DNA of 64,000 bases, from contig CP099418.1 in assembly GCA_024114885.1 (NCBI GenBank), forward strand, positions 2,790,001-2,854,000, written 5' to 3'. Shown here in pieces: positions 22,809 to 33,580 of this stretch. Made by a program: the position numbers and the translations under genes. The first letter of the stretch is position 1. Each line of letters starts with the position of its first letter. The notes beneath the pieces were generated by a model. That model had not been told where the DNA came from, ran no database searches, and saw only the letters and a list, made by a program, of their open reading frames with translations. This DNA is from Septoria linicola. Lineage: Eukaryota > Ascomycota > Dothideomycetes > Mycosphaerellales > Mycosphaerellaceae.

Positions 22809-23696
22809 CTAGTACTCAGCTGGAGCCTGAGGGAATTCAAAGTGAACACCCTTGCCAGTGAGGCGCTTGTAGACCTCAGAGTAGGTGTCGAGACGGTAGT
22901 CGACACCACCACGCTCCTTCTCGTCGAGGATGACCTTGAGGACCTTGGCACCGTCCTCCTTGGTGCGCAGACGCTTGCCGACAATCTCGACGGGGTAGAC
23001 GAGGTCGGCGAGGATGGCGTCGTGCACGGCAGTCAGAGTGCGCGAACGTGGGCGCTTCTGGGTCTGGCTGGTGCGGCTGCGGTTGCTGCGCTTTGGGCGA
23101 GGCAAGATGCGGCGTGAGGCGACGATGAGGACGTGGCGGTCGGAGAACTTCTTCTCGAGCTCACGGGTAAGGCTGTGGATATTCTTGTTAGGAAGGGGGC
23201 GGATGTTGTCAGAGTAGGACGAGACTTACCGCTGCTGGGAGCGGTGCCAGCCCTGGAGGAGAGGGACGGGGACGAAGATGACAATGGCCTTGCGTCCGTG
23301 ACCGACCTCGATCTGTAAGAATCCTGGTGTCAGCGAAAAAGTGCTGCCCAGTGCCCACCGCCTCTTCGATTGTGTGTGTGTGTCCTCGTCCATCATGTGC
23401 ATATCCATGATGATATTTTCTTCTCCACCTCGTATCTTCCAATGCTCAGCTTACCTCGCGGGCAGAGACAAACTGCAGCGGGCGAAGAGCAGCCTTCATG
23501 TCAGGAATGTTGCTCTCGAGCTCGTAGAGAGCAGTGGCGATCTGCTGCTCCGTCTCATTGGGCTTTTGGCGCGATGGGCTGTTGGGCGCGATCTGTGCAG
23601 AGATGAAGAGTCAGTTCTGGTGACCAGTGGTGGTGGGTGTATATCAACAGATGTGGATCGGAGGTTGCTGACCTTGTTCAAGGCTTGTTGAGACAT
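22809..23696 (-). CDS. RPS7: 40S ribosomal protein S7 (eS7)
   Basis: Four exons on the minus strand: 23673..23696, 23455..23592, 23230..23312 and 22809..23172, 202 residues, the usual size. The first exon is only 24 nt (MSQQALNK) and its donor is the weak GTCAGC. The other introns have GTAAGC or GTAAGT donors. Family sequence is continuous across joins: VSAREIEVGHGRKAIVIFVP, then HRSQQRLTRELEKKFSDRHV, then RTKEDGAKVLKVILDEKERG and VYKRLTGKGVHFEFP. eS7 is a small-subunit protein needed for 18S rRNA maturation. Multiple introns near the start codon are usual for fungal ribosomal protein genes. Confidence 0.96.
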
Positions 23697-24095
23697 GATG
23701 GGCGGGTGGACAGTTGCTCGTCGATGGGCGAATGTCAGACTGCTGCTGCTGGACGAGACTCAGCAAGATTCGACGATATCAAAGAAAGAAAGTCGCAAGT
23801 GCGCGCCGGCCGGACTGAATTCCGCTTCTTGGCACCATCTCTCGCGTCTGTCTGTCTGTTGACCCACACGTCATTCGCCGCGGCCGGAGAAGCAAGATGC
23901 GGTCTTCATAAAATCATATACGCGATGGCCCAGTAGACAGCTGATCACATTTCGTGAAGAGGGAGCCTGTACACTTGCAACATCATGCCTTGAATTACTG
24001 TTTTGATTTCAGCTAACTACTGCTGCCACCATGTCGCTCTCCAACCAGCACAAACAACAAACAACGCCAACAAGCACCGTCTGCTACCATCCACC
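23697..24095. promoter_or_regulatory. divergent promoter between RPS7 and the acyltransferase pseudogene
   Basis: 400 bp between two outward-facing start codons. It must contain the strong RPS7 promoter. The former acyltransferase promoter would also lie here. I cannot name specific sites. Confidence 0.45.
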
Positions 24096-24944
24096 ATGTC
24101 GGGCAATCACATGAATGGCCATGCTGCTCCTGCTGCTGCTGCTACTGCACAGGGCTCCGGTCACGACCAACGACAGATCCACCAGCCACGAGCCCGCAGA
24201 ATCATGGACCCGCGCCTGGCTCGCGCATTCCACGACGAAGTGACCTCGAGCCCCCTCTCACCCACTTCAGGCGTCGCCAGTGGTCCGGGCACTCCAGCTC
24301 CCCCCGAAGATGTACCGCTTTCCGTCAAAGCCACCTCTGCTGCTCGCAAGCATGTCCGCCGCAAGACGAAGCAGCAGCGTCTGTCTCCCTCCATCGAATA
24401 TGAGCACCGCGTCTCCTACTTCGACCCGAACTCCAGCTACAGCAACTTTCGAGGCTTCTTCGTCCTGTTCTGGATCGGCTTAGCTATCATGATTCTGACA
24501 ACGATGCTCAGGAATCTAAAAGAGACAAACCTGTACATCATTTCTTTCATCGACATGTGTATCTTGCCAGCCGCGGCATTCACTTGTCGAGGCCGATCGC
24601 CACGGGCATCACATTCCTGATTAGTGCTCTGGCGCACGAACTGAGTTAGTGCTGTATCCTGATTGACTGCGTGGAGGTAACCACTGACAACACAAATTTC
24701 TAGTCATGGGATGCATTACGAGGAAGTTTCGCGGATACGGCTTCATCATGATGATGATGATGCAGATGCCGTTAGTCATGATCCAGCAAACACCGTTCAT
24801 CAGGAAACGGGTCCTGCTCAACAACATCATGTTCTGGATCAGCATGATTCTCGGCCTCAGCCTGGTGAGTGATGTGTTGGTCTCGATATCTGGCGCGAGT
24901 CCGCTGACTTTTACTGGCTCTGTGCCCTTTATGTATTGGTCTAG
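24096..24944 (+). pseudogene. sterol O-acyltransferase (ARE type) with its core deleted
   Basis: The N-terminus is typical of fungal acyl-CoA:sterol acyltransferases: SPSIEYEHRVSYFDPNSSYS and FRGFFVLFWIGL, up to LRNLKE (about residue 140). Right there, near 24515-24530, the sequence jumps frame to DKPVHHFFHRHVYLASRG and then GITFLISALAHEL, which belong near the C-terminus. The intervening MBOAT core, normally some 250-300 residues including the FYxDWWN region, is missing. A 59-bp intron (24645..24703) then leads to MGCITRKFRGYGF. A last intron from 24865 would restore LCALYVLV-stop at 24918..24944, but its 3' end reads TACTGG instead of YAG. The conserved His of HEL survives. A functional enzyme, which would esterify sterols in the ER, is not credible. 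Confidence 0.8.
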
Positions 24945-25186
24945 AAAGCATTTCGATCTTGCCAAGCACCACTTCCACCATTCCTTTCATCATCTCCGAG
25001 ACAAGAAGTGTCGTTTGCCTCTGTAATTGATTGCTGACAAGCTGTAGTGAACAATATCGGAGCTCGGCTTACTTGCCTGCCGTGACAAACTTTTGCCAGC
25101 TTCACCACTCACAATCATGACATGACCTTGCGTGGAGGTGAGAAACATCAGCTTCCAGACTACAATACCCAACAACGAGATACATA

Positions 25187-26364
25187 ATGATCTCCGAATC
25201 GAGCACGAATTCGCCGCCATTATGGCTAGACTGCGACACGGGCCACGATGACGCTCTGGCGATTCTCCTTTCTGCCCAGCACCCTTCAGTAAACCTTCTA
25301 GGAATTTCTACCATTTATGGCAATGCATCTCTACCAAACACGACCCACAACACTCGAGCAATACTCAAAGCGATCAACCGCGAAGATGTGCCCGTGTTCA
25401 TTGGAGCGTCGAAACCTTTTTGCAGAGTCACAGTCGCAGCACCAGATATTCACGGAGAATCTGGTCTCGATGGGACGACATGTCTACCGACGCCTACTGT
25501 ACCTGCTCGAATAGACATCACGGCTGTAGAGGCAATGTATCGCGCTCTGATCGCTCAGCCACCCAACACTGCATATCTGGTTGCCACAGGTGCCTGCACC
25601 AACATCGCTCTTCTCTTCGCCGTGCACCCCGAACTAGCAGAGCATATCGCCGGCCTATCAATCATGGGTGGAGCTATTGGTGGCGGGTTCAGCAATGCCC
25701 CCATGGGCATAGTACACGGTGAAGGCGAGAGATTCGGCAACTGGACTCCTTTTGCAGAGGTATGCCCAAACTCATCCCAAGATCTTTGATGCGAGGCGCA
25801 AAGCGGAACCTTGGACTGACGTATGCTAACATTCTCCAGTTCAATATCTACATCGACCCCGAATCCGCCAGCTCAATCTTCTCCAACCCAGTCCTCGCCA
25901 AAAAGACCACATTAATCCCACTAGACCTCACACATCAATTCCTCGCCACGAAACAAGTCCAAGACGGGCTACTGCACGGCTTTGATCATATCGGACATGA
26001 CCAATCACAACTCAAGATCCCCATGGTCCGAAAGCTCTTCCATGAGATCCTAACCTTCTTCGCAAAAACATACGCCGATGTCTTTGGACTCAATGAAGGT
26101 CCACCAACTCACGATCCTTTGGCTGTCGCGGCTTTACTATTTCCGGAAGCGTTTCACGATAATGACGGAGAGAGATATACAGTGCAAGTGATTACAGAGG
26201 GTGAGCATGGCTCATCTGATCAGATTCGCGCCGGTGGTTCGCAGTGTGGGAGGACGGTCGCTACGTTGCTGCTGCCGTTGAGCGAGGGAGTCAGAATACC
26301 TCGGTCTTTGGAACGAGCACGTCTATGGCATATTCTCGATGAATGTCTGGCGCGTGCGGGCTGA
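25187..26364 (+). CDS. inosine/uridine-preferring nucleoside hydrolase
   Basis: Two exons, 25187..25759 and 25840..26364, 365 residues, joined in phase 0 by an 80-bp intron with GTATGC, TGCTAAC and CCAG. The N-terminal metal-binding motif LDCDTGHDDALA (residues 14-25) is intact. Further motifs are LGISTIYGNASL, the Ca-binding/active-site region AGLSIMGGAIGGGFSN and FNIYIDPESA across the intron, and THDPLAVAALLFPE near the C-terminus. The enzyme cleaves the N-glycosidic bond of ribonucleosides to free base and ribose for purine and pyrimidine salvage. No signal peptide, so probably cytosolic. Substrate preference cannot be read from sequence. Confidence 0.94.
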
Positions 26365-26699
26365 AGCGTAGGAATGATTCGGAACGGTCTGTGAGCATCG
26401 TCATTTCCTCATAGTGCTCTCTGTGGCGTGGCATATACGCTTTGAGAAGCGCTATTGCAAGCTTTTGGCAGGTAGTATCAATTGCGTAGAACCAATTGAC
26501 ATGTTTCCACGCCATGCAGTGTTGCCAGACTTCCTACGTCTAGCCAGTCACAACAATCTCACTCCCGTAGCAGCTCATGGCGTCACACAATTGTGAAGCG
26601 AGCCTAGATTTGGGTACTGCTTCGGAGAAGTGCTGCGAGCTGTTCATAACCCCATTCATTAGACTCTTGACTCTATCATAAAGCGCTCCACCTGGCACC
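26365..26699. other. convergent 3' region
   Basis: Short spacer between the converging nucleoside hydrolase and TPD3 genes. No other content seen. Confidence 0.5.
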
Positions 26700-28854
26700 T
26701 CAGGTCTCCATGGCACTCTCGGAATCCGTCCATGCCTTGCTAGCTGTGGTGGCAAAGTATCGAACATCAACATCATCGTCCTGCATGAGCTTTTGCAGGG
26801 GGGGCATGACCTCGTCTCTGATAAGCTGCTGACCTCGTTGCGACCCAGGGAAATTCGTCTCGCCCTGCTTCTCTAGCTCCACAATGGTCGCAGTGGGGCT
26901 GTCGGGCAGGCGTTTGAGCACATCGATGAGGACGGCATATGATTTCGCCACGTTGAACCTGATGTTCGGGATTGGATCGCTGACCAGGGCCTGCAAGATG
27001 GGCAGCACGGACTCCGCCACAACGGGAAGGGAGAGGGCGGGGGCGAGGATCTGAGATAAGATGTCAGTATATATGGGGCGGAGTGAATGAGGCTTTGAAC
27101 ACCTACTGATACTGCAAAGCAGGTGGTCATGCGGTAGAGGTAGTTGGGGTGTTCGGCCATCGCAGCAACCTTGGGGACAATCGCCTCGCTCGCCCACTCG
27201 ACGCCAAACACTTCTGTGAGCTTCTTCAGATTCTGCGTGCTAGCTTCTCGGATGCTGAAGACGGTGTCGCCCAACCAGGACATGCACAATTGGCTGAGCT
27301 TCTCGTCGAAGAACTTGACTCCCAGCTGCGAGGCCAGCAGCGGGACGTATTGGATGATAGCAAGTCTGACGCGCCACTGCTTGTCCTCGGCCAGCTGCAC
27401 TATAGCAGGCAGAAGGGATTGAGAGAGGAGCTCAATGCCGATAACATTGTTGACCTGCTCAAGCTTCGAAATGATGTTGAGGCGCACGTCTGGGAAGTCG
27501 TCCTTGAGCATCTGAAGGAGCATGGGAAGAAGGTGCTCCGTGGTTTCTTGCTTGCCCAGAATTGGTGCCAGTCCGCTAATCTGGTTGCCGAAAGCAGCGC
27601 GAACGTGTTGCGAAGAATCCGAGACCAGGTCTTCGATAGCTGGCATAATTTCCCGGAGAAGTGCCTGGCGATCAACAAGCTGACAGAAACCTGGGAAGGA
27701 CTTGTCAGTGTTTGAATCATCTGTTAGTGCTACTACACGCACCTGGTATTTGACCTGCAATCGCACTCCTGACTTCCGCTTCGTTGTCCTTCAGGAGTCT
27801 CACGAACGCTGGGACAAGGTCTCGCGCAATGACTTCATCATCCACGGCTTTGGCAACCTTTTCGAAACGATCGGCAACCATGTATCGCACTCTCCAGCTC
27901 TTGTCTTCGAAGAGACTTCGGAGAGCTGTGAGCAAGACTCCATGACTGCTCTGCTGCTCTTTAGGCACTGCTTCTGCAATAGCAATGAGCACGTCTACAG
28001 TGAGCAGCCGGACACTATCCTGATCATCTCCCGCCAAATGCTGGAACAATGGTATCATGTCTTCAATGACCACAGCCGCAGGCATGCTCTTCACGAATTT
28101 GGCAAGGTTGTTAGCTGCTTGCCTTCGGACCATTGGTGTATCATCGTGCACAAGCTGGGAGAATTGCGAACGAAGCCCCTCTTGTGACTGCGGCGTGGCG
28201 TGCTGGTATGGTGTGTTGTAGAGGCCAGTAGCGGAGATTTTCGACGTGAACCAGTCGGCTTTCGAGAGGCGGATGGTCAGAGGAATGAAGTATTGCTCCA
28301 CCTGCTGCTGTGATAATTGATCGCAAATTTTGTTCAGCGAATCGACGGCCTAGAATCGCTGATCAGCTTGTGTCATGGTATCTTCTCCGCGTCTTCCTTA
28401 CTTTGTCCCGAACGAGCGGCTCCTCGATTGTTGCCAGATTCTCGAGCGGTGAAAGCAGCACGTGCCCGTACTCTGGTCCACCGACGTACTCAACAAAGTT
28501 TCCCAGCTCGTCGCCGAGCGCGGTGAGTACTTCATCTTCATCTTCCACAGACTCTGCGCAGATGTCAGCTCCTGTAGGCGCGCGACGTCGTCCGGGTGCC
28601 TCCTCACATACCATCCAAGAAGGGAATCAATTCGTCCCTGGTGCGCTCGGGACCTAGCGCCAGCGCAATGGTCGACAAGCGGCGGATGGCATTCAGTCGC
28701 AGCAAAACATCATCGTGCTGTTCGTAAAGTCAATGAGTGTCGTGGTGCCTGAGGAGCATAGTATGTAGAGTCTATGGGCTCTTCCGCATACCTTGAGCTC
28801 GTCGATGAGCACGGCGATGGGGTACAGCTCGTCCTGCGCACCCTGGTCCTCCAT
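26700..28854 (-). CDS. TPD3: PP2A scaffold subunit A (PR65/Tpd3)
   Basis: Six exons on the minus strand: 28792..28854, 28612..28717, 28402..28553, 27743..28349, 27107..27690 and 26700..27050. All joins keep phase, giving 620 residues. Introns are 50-75 bp. The protein is a continuous run of HEAT repeats, for example ELYPIAVLIDELK, LLRLNAIRRLSTIALALG, YFIPLTIRLSKADWFTSKIS, DKSWRVRYMVADRFEKVA and DKQWRVRLAIIQYVPLLASQ, ending DVDVRYFATTASKAW. PR65 holds the PP2A catalytic and B subunits together and sets phosphatase specificity in cell cycle and morphogenesis. The start ATG at 28854 gives a short acidic N-terminus normal for the family. Confidence 0.95.
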
Positions 28855-29520
28855 AGCTGCGGTGTCTGCTGGAGAGTGCTGGAGGGTAAGGAACGGATGG
28901 CCGGGAGAGTGGCCGTCGTCACCTGCAGGCGGTCAAAGAAAGGTGCTTCTCGTGACAGTCGCGCAAGGTCGGTCGGTCGAATGAATCGATCCGCAGCAGT
29001 GTGGGGTGGGCAAATGAGGCTGCGGGTCGTGCAGGCAGAAGTCGCGCTGTTGTCTAGTGAGCTCGAGGCATGCGCTGCAGAGGAGGGTGTAGTGTGCAGT
29101 GCGTCGCCAGAGATGCAAAAGCATGGGAATCATCATGCATCTCAATATTGCGGTCGAGGGGTCGCCAATGACGGCCAGCTTCCATGCGAGACGCAGGAAC
29201 CAGCGCACATTCTGCGTGAGCTGGGGGGGCATTCTCAGGAAGACGACATACCGGATGGACAGTACTCAATACTATCAAAATGCTCTAGTCGCGTGTGTGA
29301 TTGTTGTGGTGGTGGTGTACAGTGCAGCTTCTTTGAACTTGCAGCGGGAATGTGTGTTGTTGCTCGTGACGGTGTTTTGGCAAGAGCGACTTGTGGCTGA
29401 GAGAAATTGTGGCGTCAGTTCTAGTTAACGCAAAGAGTCACAATAATTATTCTGACCTCTTGTCCACTTTCTTGCACCACGGCGTGCCACATATCTGGCT
29501 GAACAACCGCATTCAGCATC
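28855..29520. promoter_or_regulatory. divergent promoter region between TPD3 and FRS1
   Basis: 666 bp between outward-facing start codons of two housekeeping genes. GT-rich runs occur near 29298-29350. No open frame with family features. Confidence 0.45.
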
Positions 29521-31377
29521 ATGCCTACCATAGGAGTCGACAAGGAAGAGTTCTACAAGGCCATTGGCAAAGACCCAAAGACGTACACCAAGGATGAATT
29601 CGACCAACTGTGCTTCGACTTCGGCATTGAGCTAGATGAGGACACCTCGGAGAGCAAACGGCCCATTGTCGATGGTGTCGAGGAGCGACCACAGCTGAAA
29701 ATCGAAATTCCCGCGAACCGCTATGACATGCTCTGCTTCGAGGGCATTGCCCTTGCACTGAACGTTTTCCTGGGTCGCCAGCCAATGCCAAACTTCACTC
29801 TGGCACCACCCAAGGACGGCAAGCTCCTCACCGTAAACGTCGCCAAGGAGACTGAGCAAATACGGCCTTACTTTTCATGTGCTATCCTGCGTGGCATCAA
29901 GTTCGACAAGGCCCGCTATGAGTCCTTCATCGCACTTCAGGACAAGTTACATCAGAATCTTGCTCGCCAACGAACCTTGGTGTCCATCGGCACGCATGAT
30001 CTTGATACAATTGAAGGCCCATTTTCCTACGAAGCGCTGCCGCCCGATGAGATCAAGTTCGCACCGCTCAACCAGACTAAGGAGATGACTGGCCGAGAAC
30101 AGATGGAGTTCTACGAGAAAGACAAACACTTGTCGCGCTATCTCCACATCATTCGCGACTCGCCAGTGTACCCGATCATCTACGACAAGAATCGCCAGGT
30201 TCTTTCCATGCCGCCCATCATCAACAGCAACCACTCCAAAATTACCCTCAACACAAAGAACGTCTTCATCGACATAACGGCGCTCGACGAGACGAAGCTT
30301 GAGCTTGTGAACCACGTCTTGTGTGCCATGTTCTCTCAGTACTGCACAGAGCCATTCACCATCGAGCCGGTCCAGATCGTGTCGGAACACAACGGCCGAA
30401 CGAGACAGACTCCCAGCCTACAGCCTCGCAAAAGCCAAGCATCAGCTTCCTTCATCAACTCTGTATGTGGACTCCAGGAATCACGCGAGTCACTCAGCGA
30501 TCTGCTGAAGAAGATGGGCCACGACGCACGACCGTCAAAAGACGATGAGGACAGACTCGATGTCGATATTCCCATCACTCGTGCGGACGTGCTACACCAG
30601 GCAGATATCATGGAGGATGCCGCCATCGCGTACGGTTTCAACAATCTGCCAAAATCGTTCCCGGCCTCTTCTTCTTCCGTAGCAGCAGCCTTGCCGGTCA
30701 ACAAGCTCGCAGATATTGTTCGACAAGAATCTGCTATGGCCGGCTGGAGCGAGGTCATGCCTCTCATTCTCTGCAGTCACGACGAGAACTACGCATGGCT
30801 GAACCAAAAGGATGACAACCGTGCTGTGCGGCTGGCAAACCCAAAGACCGCAGAGTACCAGATCGTACGCACATCTCTGGTGCCAGGATTGCTCAAGACA
30901 ATAAGAGAGAACAGGCGTCACGCTGTACCCATGAAGATCTTTGAAGTTGCCGATGTTTGCTACAAGGATGCAAGCTTGGAGCGACGGAGTCGGAACGAGC
31001 GCCATTTCGCAGCCGCATGGTATGGCAAGACCAGTGGTTTCGAGCAAGTCCACGGGTTACTTGACCGCATCATGCTCATGCTGAGGTCGGCCTTCATTAC
31101 GCGAGAAGACGGACTGAAGAACGAATCTCTGCAGGGCTACTGGATCGAAGAGGTGGATGGTATGTGCCCGAGCTTCATCTTTCGCAGATCGACACTGACT
31201 TCCACAATAGATCCAACATACCTCGCGGGCCATTCGGCGGCGATTTATCTGCAATTGAAGGGCACGAAGGCGCAAAGAATTGGAACCTTCGGCATCCTAC
31301 ATCCTGCAGTGCTTAAAAACTTCGAGCTTCCATTCCCGACATCAGCGCTGGAGATCAACTTGGAGGTGTTCCTCTAG
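29521..31377 (+). CDS. FRS1: cytosolic phenylalanyl-tRNA synthetase beta subunit
   Basis: The frame is open from end to end (618 codons), but it contains a 51-bp intron, 31160..31210, with GTATGT, ACTGAC and AATAG. Splicing (29521..31159 + 31211..31377) gives 601 residues and restores the family segment EEVDDPTYLAGHSAA. Without splicing, 17 extra residues interrupt it. The B3/B4-type region contains RPQLKIEIPANRYDMLCFEG and YEALPPDEIKFAPL. The B5 region contains DIPITRADVLHQADIMEDAA. The C-terminal core includes LANPKTAEYQIVRTSLVPGL. The beta subunit pairs with Frs2 to charge tRNA-Phe. Confidence 0.95.
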   Translation: MPTIGVDKEEFYKAIGKDPKTYTKDEFDQLCFDFGIELDEDTSESKRPIVDGVEERPQLKIEIPANRYDMLCFEGIALALNVFLGRQPMPNFTLAPPKDGKLLTVNVAKETEQIRPYFSCAILRGIKFDKARYESFIALQDKLHQNLARQRTLVSIGTHDLDTIEGPFSYEALPPDEIKFAPLNQTKEMTGREQMEFYEKDKHLSRYLHIIRDSPVYPIIYDKNRQVLSMPPIINSNHSKITLNTKNVFIDITALDETKLELVNHVLCAMFSQYCTEPFTIEPVQIVSEHNGRTRQTPSLQPRKSQASASFINSVCGLQESRESLSDLLKKMGHDARPSKDDEDRLDVDIPITRADVLHQADIMEDAAIAYGFNNLPKSFPASSSSVAAALPVNKLADIVRQESAMAGWSEVMPLILCSHDENYAWLNQKDDNRAVRLANPKTAEYQIVRTSLVPGLLKTIRENRRHAVPMKIFEVADVCYKDASLERRSRNERHFAAAWYGKTSGFEQVHGLLDRIMLMLRSAFITREDGLKNESLQGYWIEEVDGMCPSFIFRRSTLTSTIDPTYLAGHSAAIYLQLKGTKAQRIGTFGILHPAVLKNFELPFPTSALEINLEVFL

Positions 31378-31502
31378 ATGCGCGTTGATTGCACTTCGGC
31401 ATCTTTGGCTCTCCGAATGGAGCGCAGCTCTACTTGCGAGATGACTAGTCGGATTGATGCGTGCCAGTGCTCGATATAGATGAGAGTTTGCTAGCGAAGA
31501 CA

Positions 31503-33367
31503 CTACAGCCACGTTCCTAGGTTAACGTGAACGGCTTTCTTGTTGGTGTAAGCATCCAAACCAGCCTCTCCAAGCTCTCTTCCAATGCCACTCTGCTTCA
31601 CTCCACCAAATGGAATGCGAATGTCGCTGTCCTGCGAACTATTGATCCAGACCATACCAGCTTCAATCTTTCTCGCAACCCGATGCGCCTTGACAATGTC
31701 CTTTGTGAATACTGCGCTACCTAATCCGTATGTGGAATCGTTGGCGAGGGCCAGAGCTTCGGCTTCATCCTTGAACTTTACCACCACCACGAACGGGCCA
31801 AAGACTAGATCATATTAGCCCACGTACCGTAAATTGCATACCGCAACATGATTGAGGGTTGGATGTTGTGCTCTGGACTTACCTTCCTCCTTGAAGATTC
31901 TCATGTCCTTCGTGACTGAAGTGAAGACTGTCGGCTCAACGAAGAAGCCCTTGCCCTCTCCAACTTTCTTGTATGCCTGACCACCCAAAGCAAGGGTAGC
32001 GCCTTCAGACGTGCCTGCTTCAACATAACTGAGCACGCGCTCATACTGTGCCTTGGTAACCTGTGGTCCTTGGAAGGTTTCTTCGGAGAAAGGATCGCCC
32101 ACGACAGAAGTGGCAGTAACCTGCTTTTTGAACGCTTCCACAAAGTTATCGTAGATGGTTTCCTGCACAAGGAGTCTCGAAGTGGCCGTGCAGATTTGGC
32201 CACTATTCGACATAATACCTATCGCGTGGCAAACGGGATCAGCATGTATACTGTGTAAGAGTCTCTGCGTCTTGGAGCTGAAGGCGACCTACCAATGTGT
32301 GCCCATTTCACAGCTTGATCGAGATCTGCGTCATCGAAAACAATCAGAGGTGACTTTCCGCCTGTCTCCAAGGTGATATTTTTGAGGTTGATTGATGCGC
32401 TCTTCATGATCTCGCGTCCGGTCTGTGTGCTGCCGGTGAAGGCGATCTTGTCAATCCCAGTGTGCTCCGCAATCGCCTTGCCTGCGACAGGGCCATGGCC
32501 GTTGAGAATGTTTACAACACCTGGGGGAAAGCCAGCCTCTTTGATTAAGTTGGCAAAGACCAGAATCGAAAGTGGTGTCTGTTCGGCCGCCTTGAGAACC
32601 ACTGTATTACCACAAGCAAGAGCCGGTGAGATCTTCCAGCTCATCATCAAAATTGGTTGTCAGCAATAAATCCCAGTACTGGTACAGAAAGTGTTCGATT
32701 TGACATACTGCAAGAGGATAATTCCATGGAACTGATCATTGTCAGCAATCGATCACAGCACCGGTGCAGAGAGCATTAGGTCTGACATACTGATCTGCCC
32801 GCAGACACCAAGTGGCTCTCGAATTGTGTAAGCCAGTTTAGCGGGTGTCGTATCAATGACTTGACCATGGATCTTGTCGCACCAGCCAGCGTAATACTTC
32901 AGAGCGCCAGCAACTTCTGCAAGGTCCTCGTCACGCGAGACAGTATATGGCTTGCCATTGTCCCAGGTCTCAATGGTTGCGAGCAATTCCTTATTCTCTT
33001 CCACGAGCTGGCTAAGCTTGTAGATTAGGTCGCCCCGCTCTGAACTGCCCAAGTCCCTCCACGATGGATCATTGAATGCAGCGCGTGCTGCGGAGACAGC
33101 CTTGTCAACATCCTCTGCCTCTGCTGCGTGGACTGAAGTGATCTCGGACTCATCTGTGGGATTGATACTGGTGATCATATCACCCTTGCTGGAAGGGACC
33201 CATTCATTGTTGATAAAGAGACCAATAGGTTGTGTGTACTTCTTGCCATTTGGAGCTGTGAGCTCCACGGAGAGATTCGACATGCTGCGGAGGCCTCTTT
33301 GACTGAACGGTTGAATCAAAGGTGTTCGCAGAGATCTCAGAGCGAGACTTGGACAACGAGTAAACAT
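31503..33367 (-). CDS. aldehyde dehydrogenase, probably mitochondrial
   Basis: Five exons on the minus strand: 32791..33367, 32709..32731, 32293..32647, 31883..32218 and 31503..31804, 530 residues. The second exon has only 23 nt (IPWNYPLA). The ATG at 33367 opens an Arg/Ser-rich presequence (MFTRCPSLALRSLRTP), so mitochondrial import is likely. Catalytic features are present: LETGGKSPLIVF with the general-base Glu, SGQICTATSRLL with the nucleophile Cys, and PFGGVKQSGIGRELGEAG. The enzyme oxidises acetaldehyde or similar aldehydes with NAD(P). Oddities: the introns on each side of the 23-nt exon are near copies, and intron 32648..32708 ends TG, not AG. If that 3' site is not used, the gene is damaged. 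Confidence 0.9.
32648..32790 (-). repeat. pair of near-identical introns flanking a 23-nt exon
   Basis: Intron A (32732..32790, 59 bp) and intron B (32648..32708, 61 bp) share 38 of 50 positions without gaps, counting from the 5' splice site GTATGTCA through the branch region TTGCTGAC. Matches lie well outside splice signals, for example CTGYACCRGTRCTG in the middle. Their 3' ends diverge after the branch point. Intron A is also bracketed by the direct repeat GATCAGT. Confidence 0.85.
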
Positions 33368-33580
33368 GGAGGAAACAAGCTGTATGTGAAAGCTCACCTA
33401 CCTGGCCTAGCTATCAGTGAGTGCCTGACTAGCTGCCGTGATAGTAGCCACAGACAACAGGGTGAGGTGGTGGACGGAAGCTTGAAAATAGAAGCTCGAT
33501 GCGAGAGCTCCCAAAAAGGCATCTAGATAGGCATCCGCTCCTTCTCTTCGCGACTCGATAGTTCACATCTGCGCACAACA
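33368..33580. promoter_or_regulatory. divergent promoter between the aldehyde dehydrogenase and NAA38
   Basis: 213 bp separate the two start codons, so both genes probably share one compact bidirectional promoter. A possible small leader intron for the dehydrogenase (GTAGGTGAG to ACAG, minus strand, about 33381-33402) is too short to be convincing. Confidence 0.45.

Noticed and set aside
22809..31377. Signs of repeat-induced point mutation in the decayed genes
   Set aside because: The lesions seen are a deletion, an acceptor change and a small duplication elsewhere, not dense C-to-T changes.
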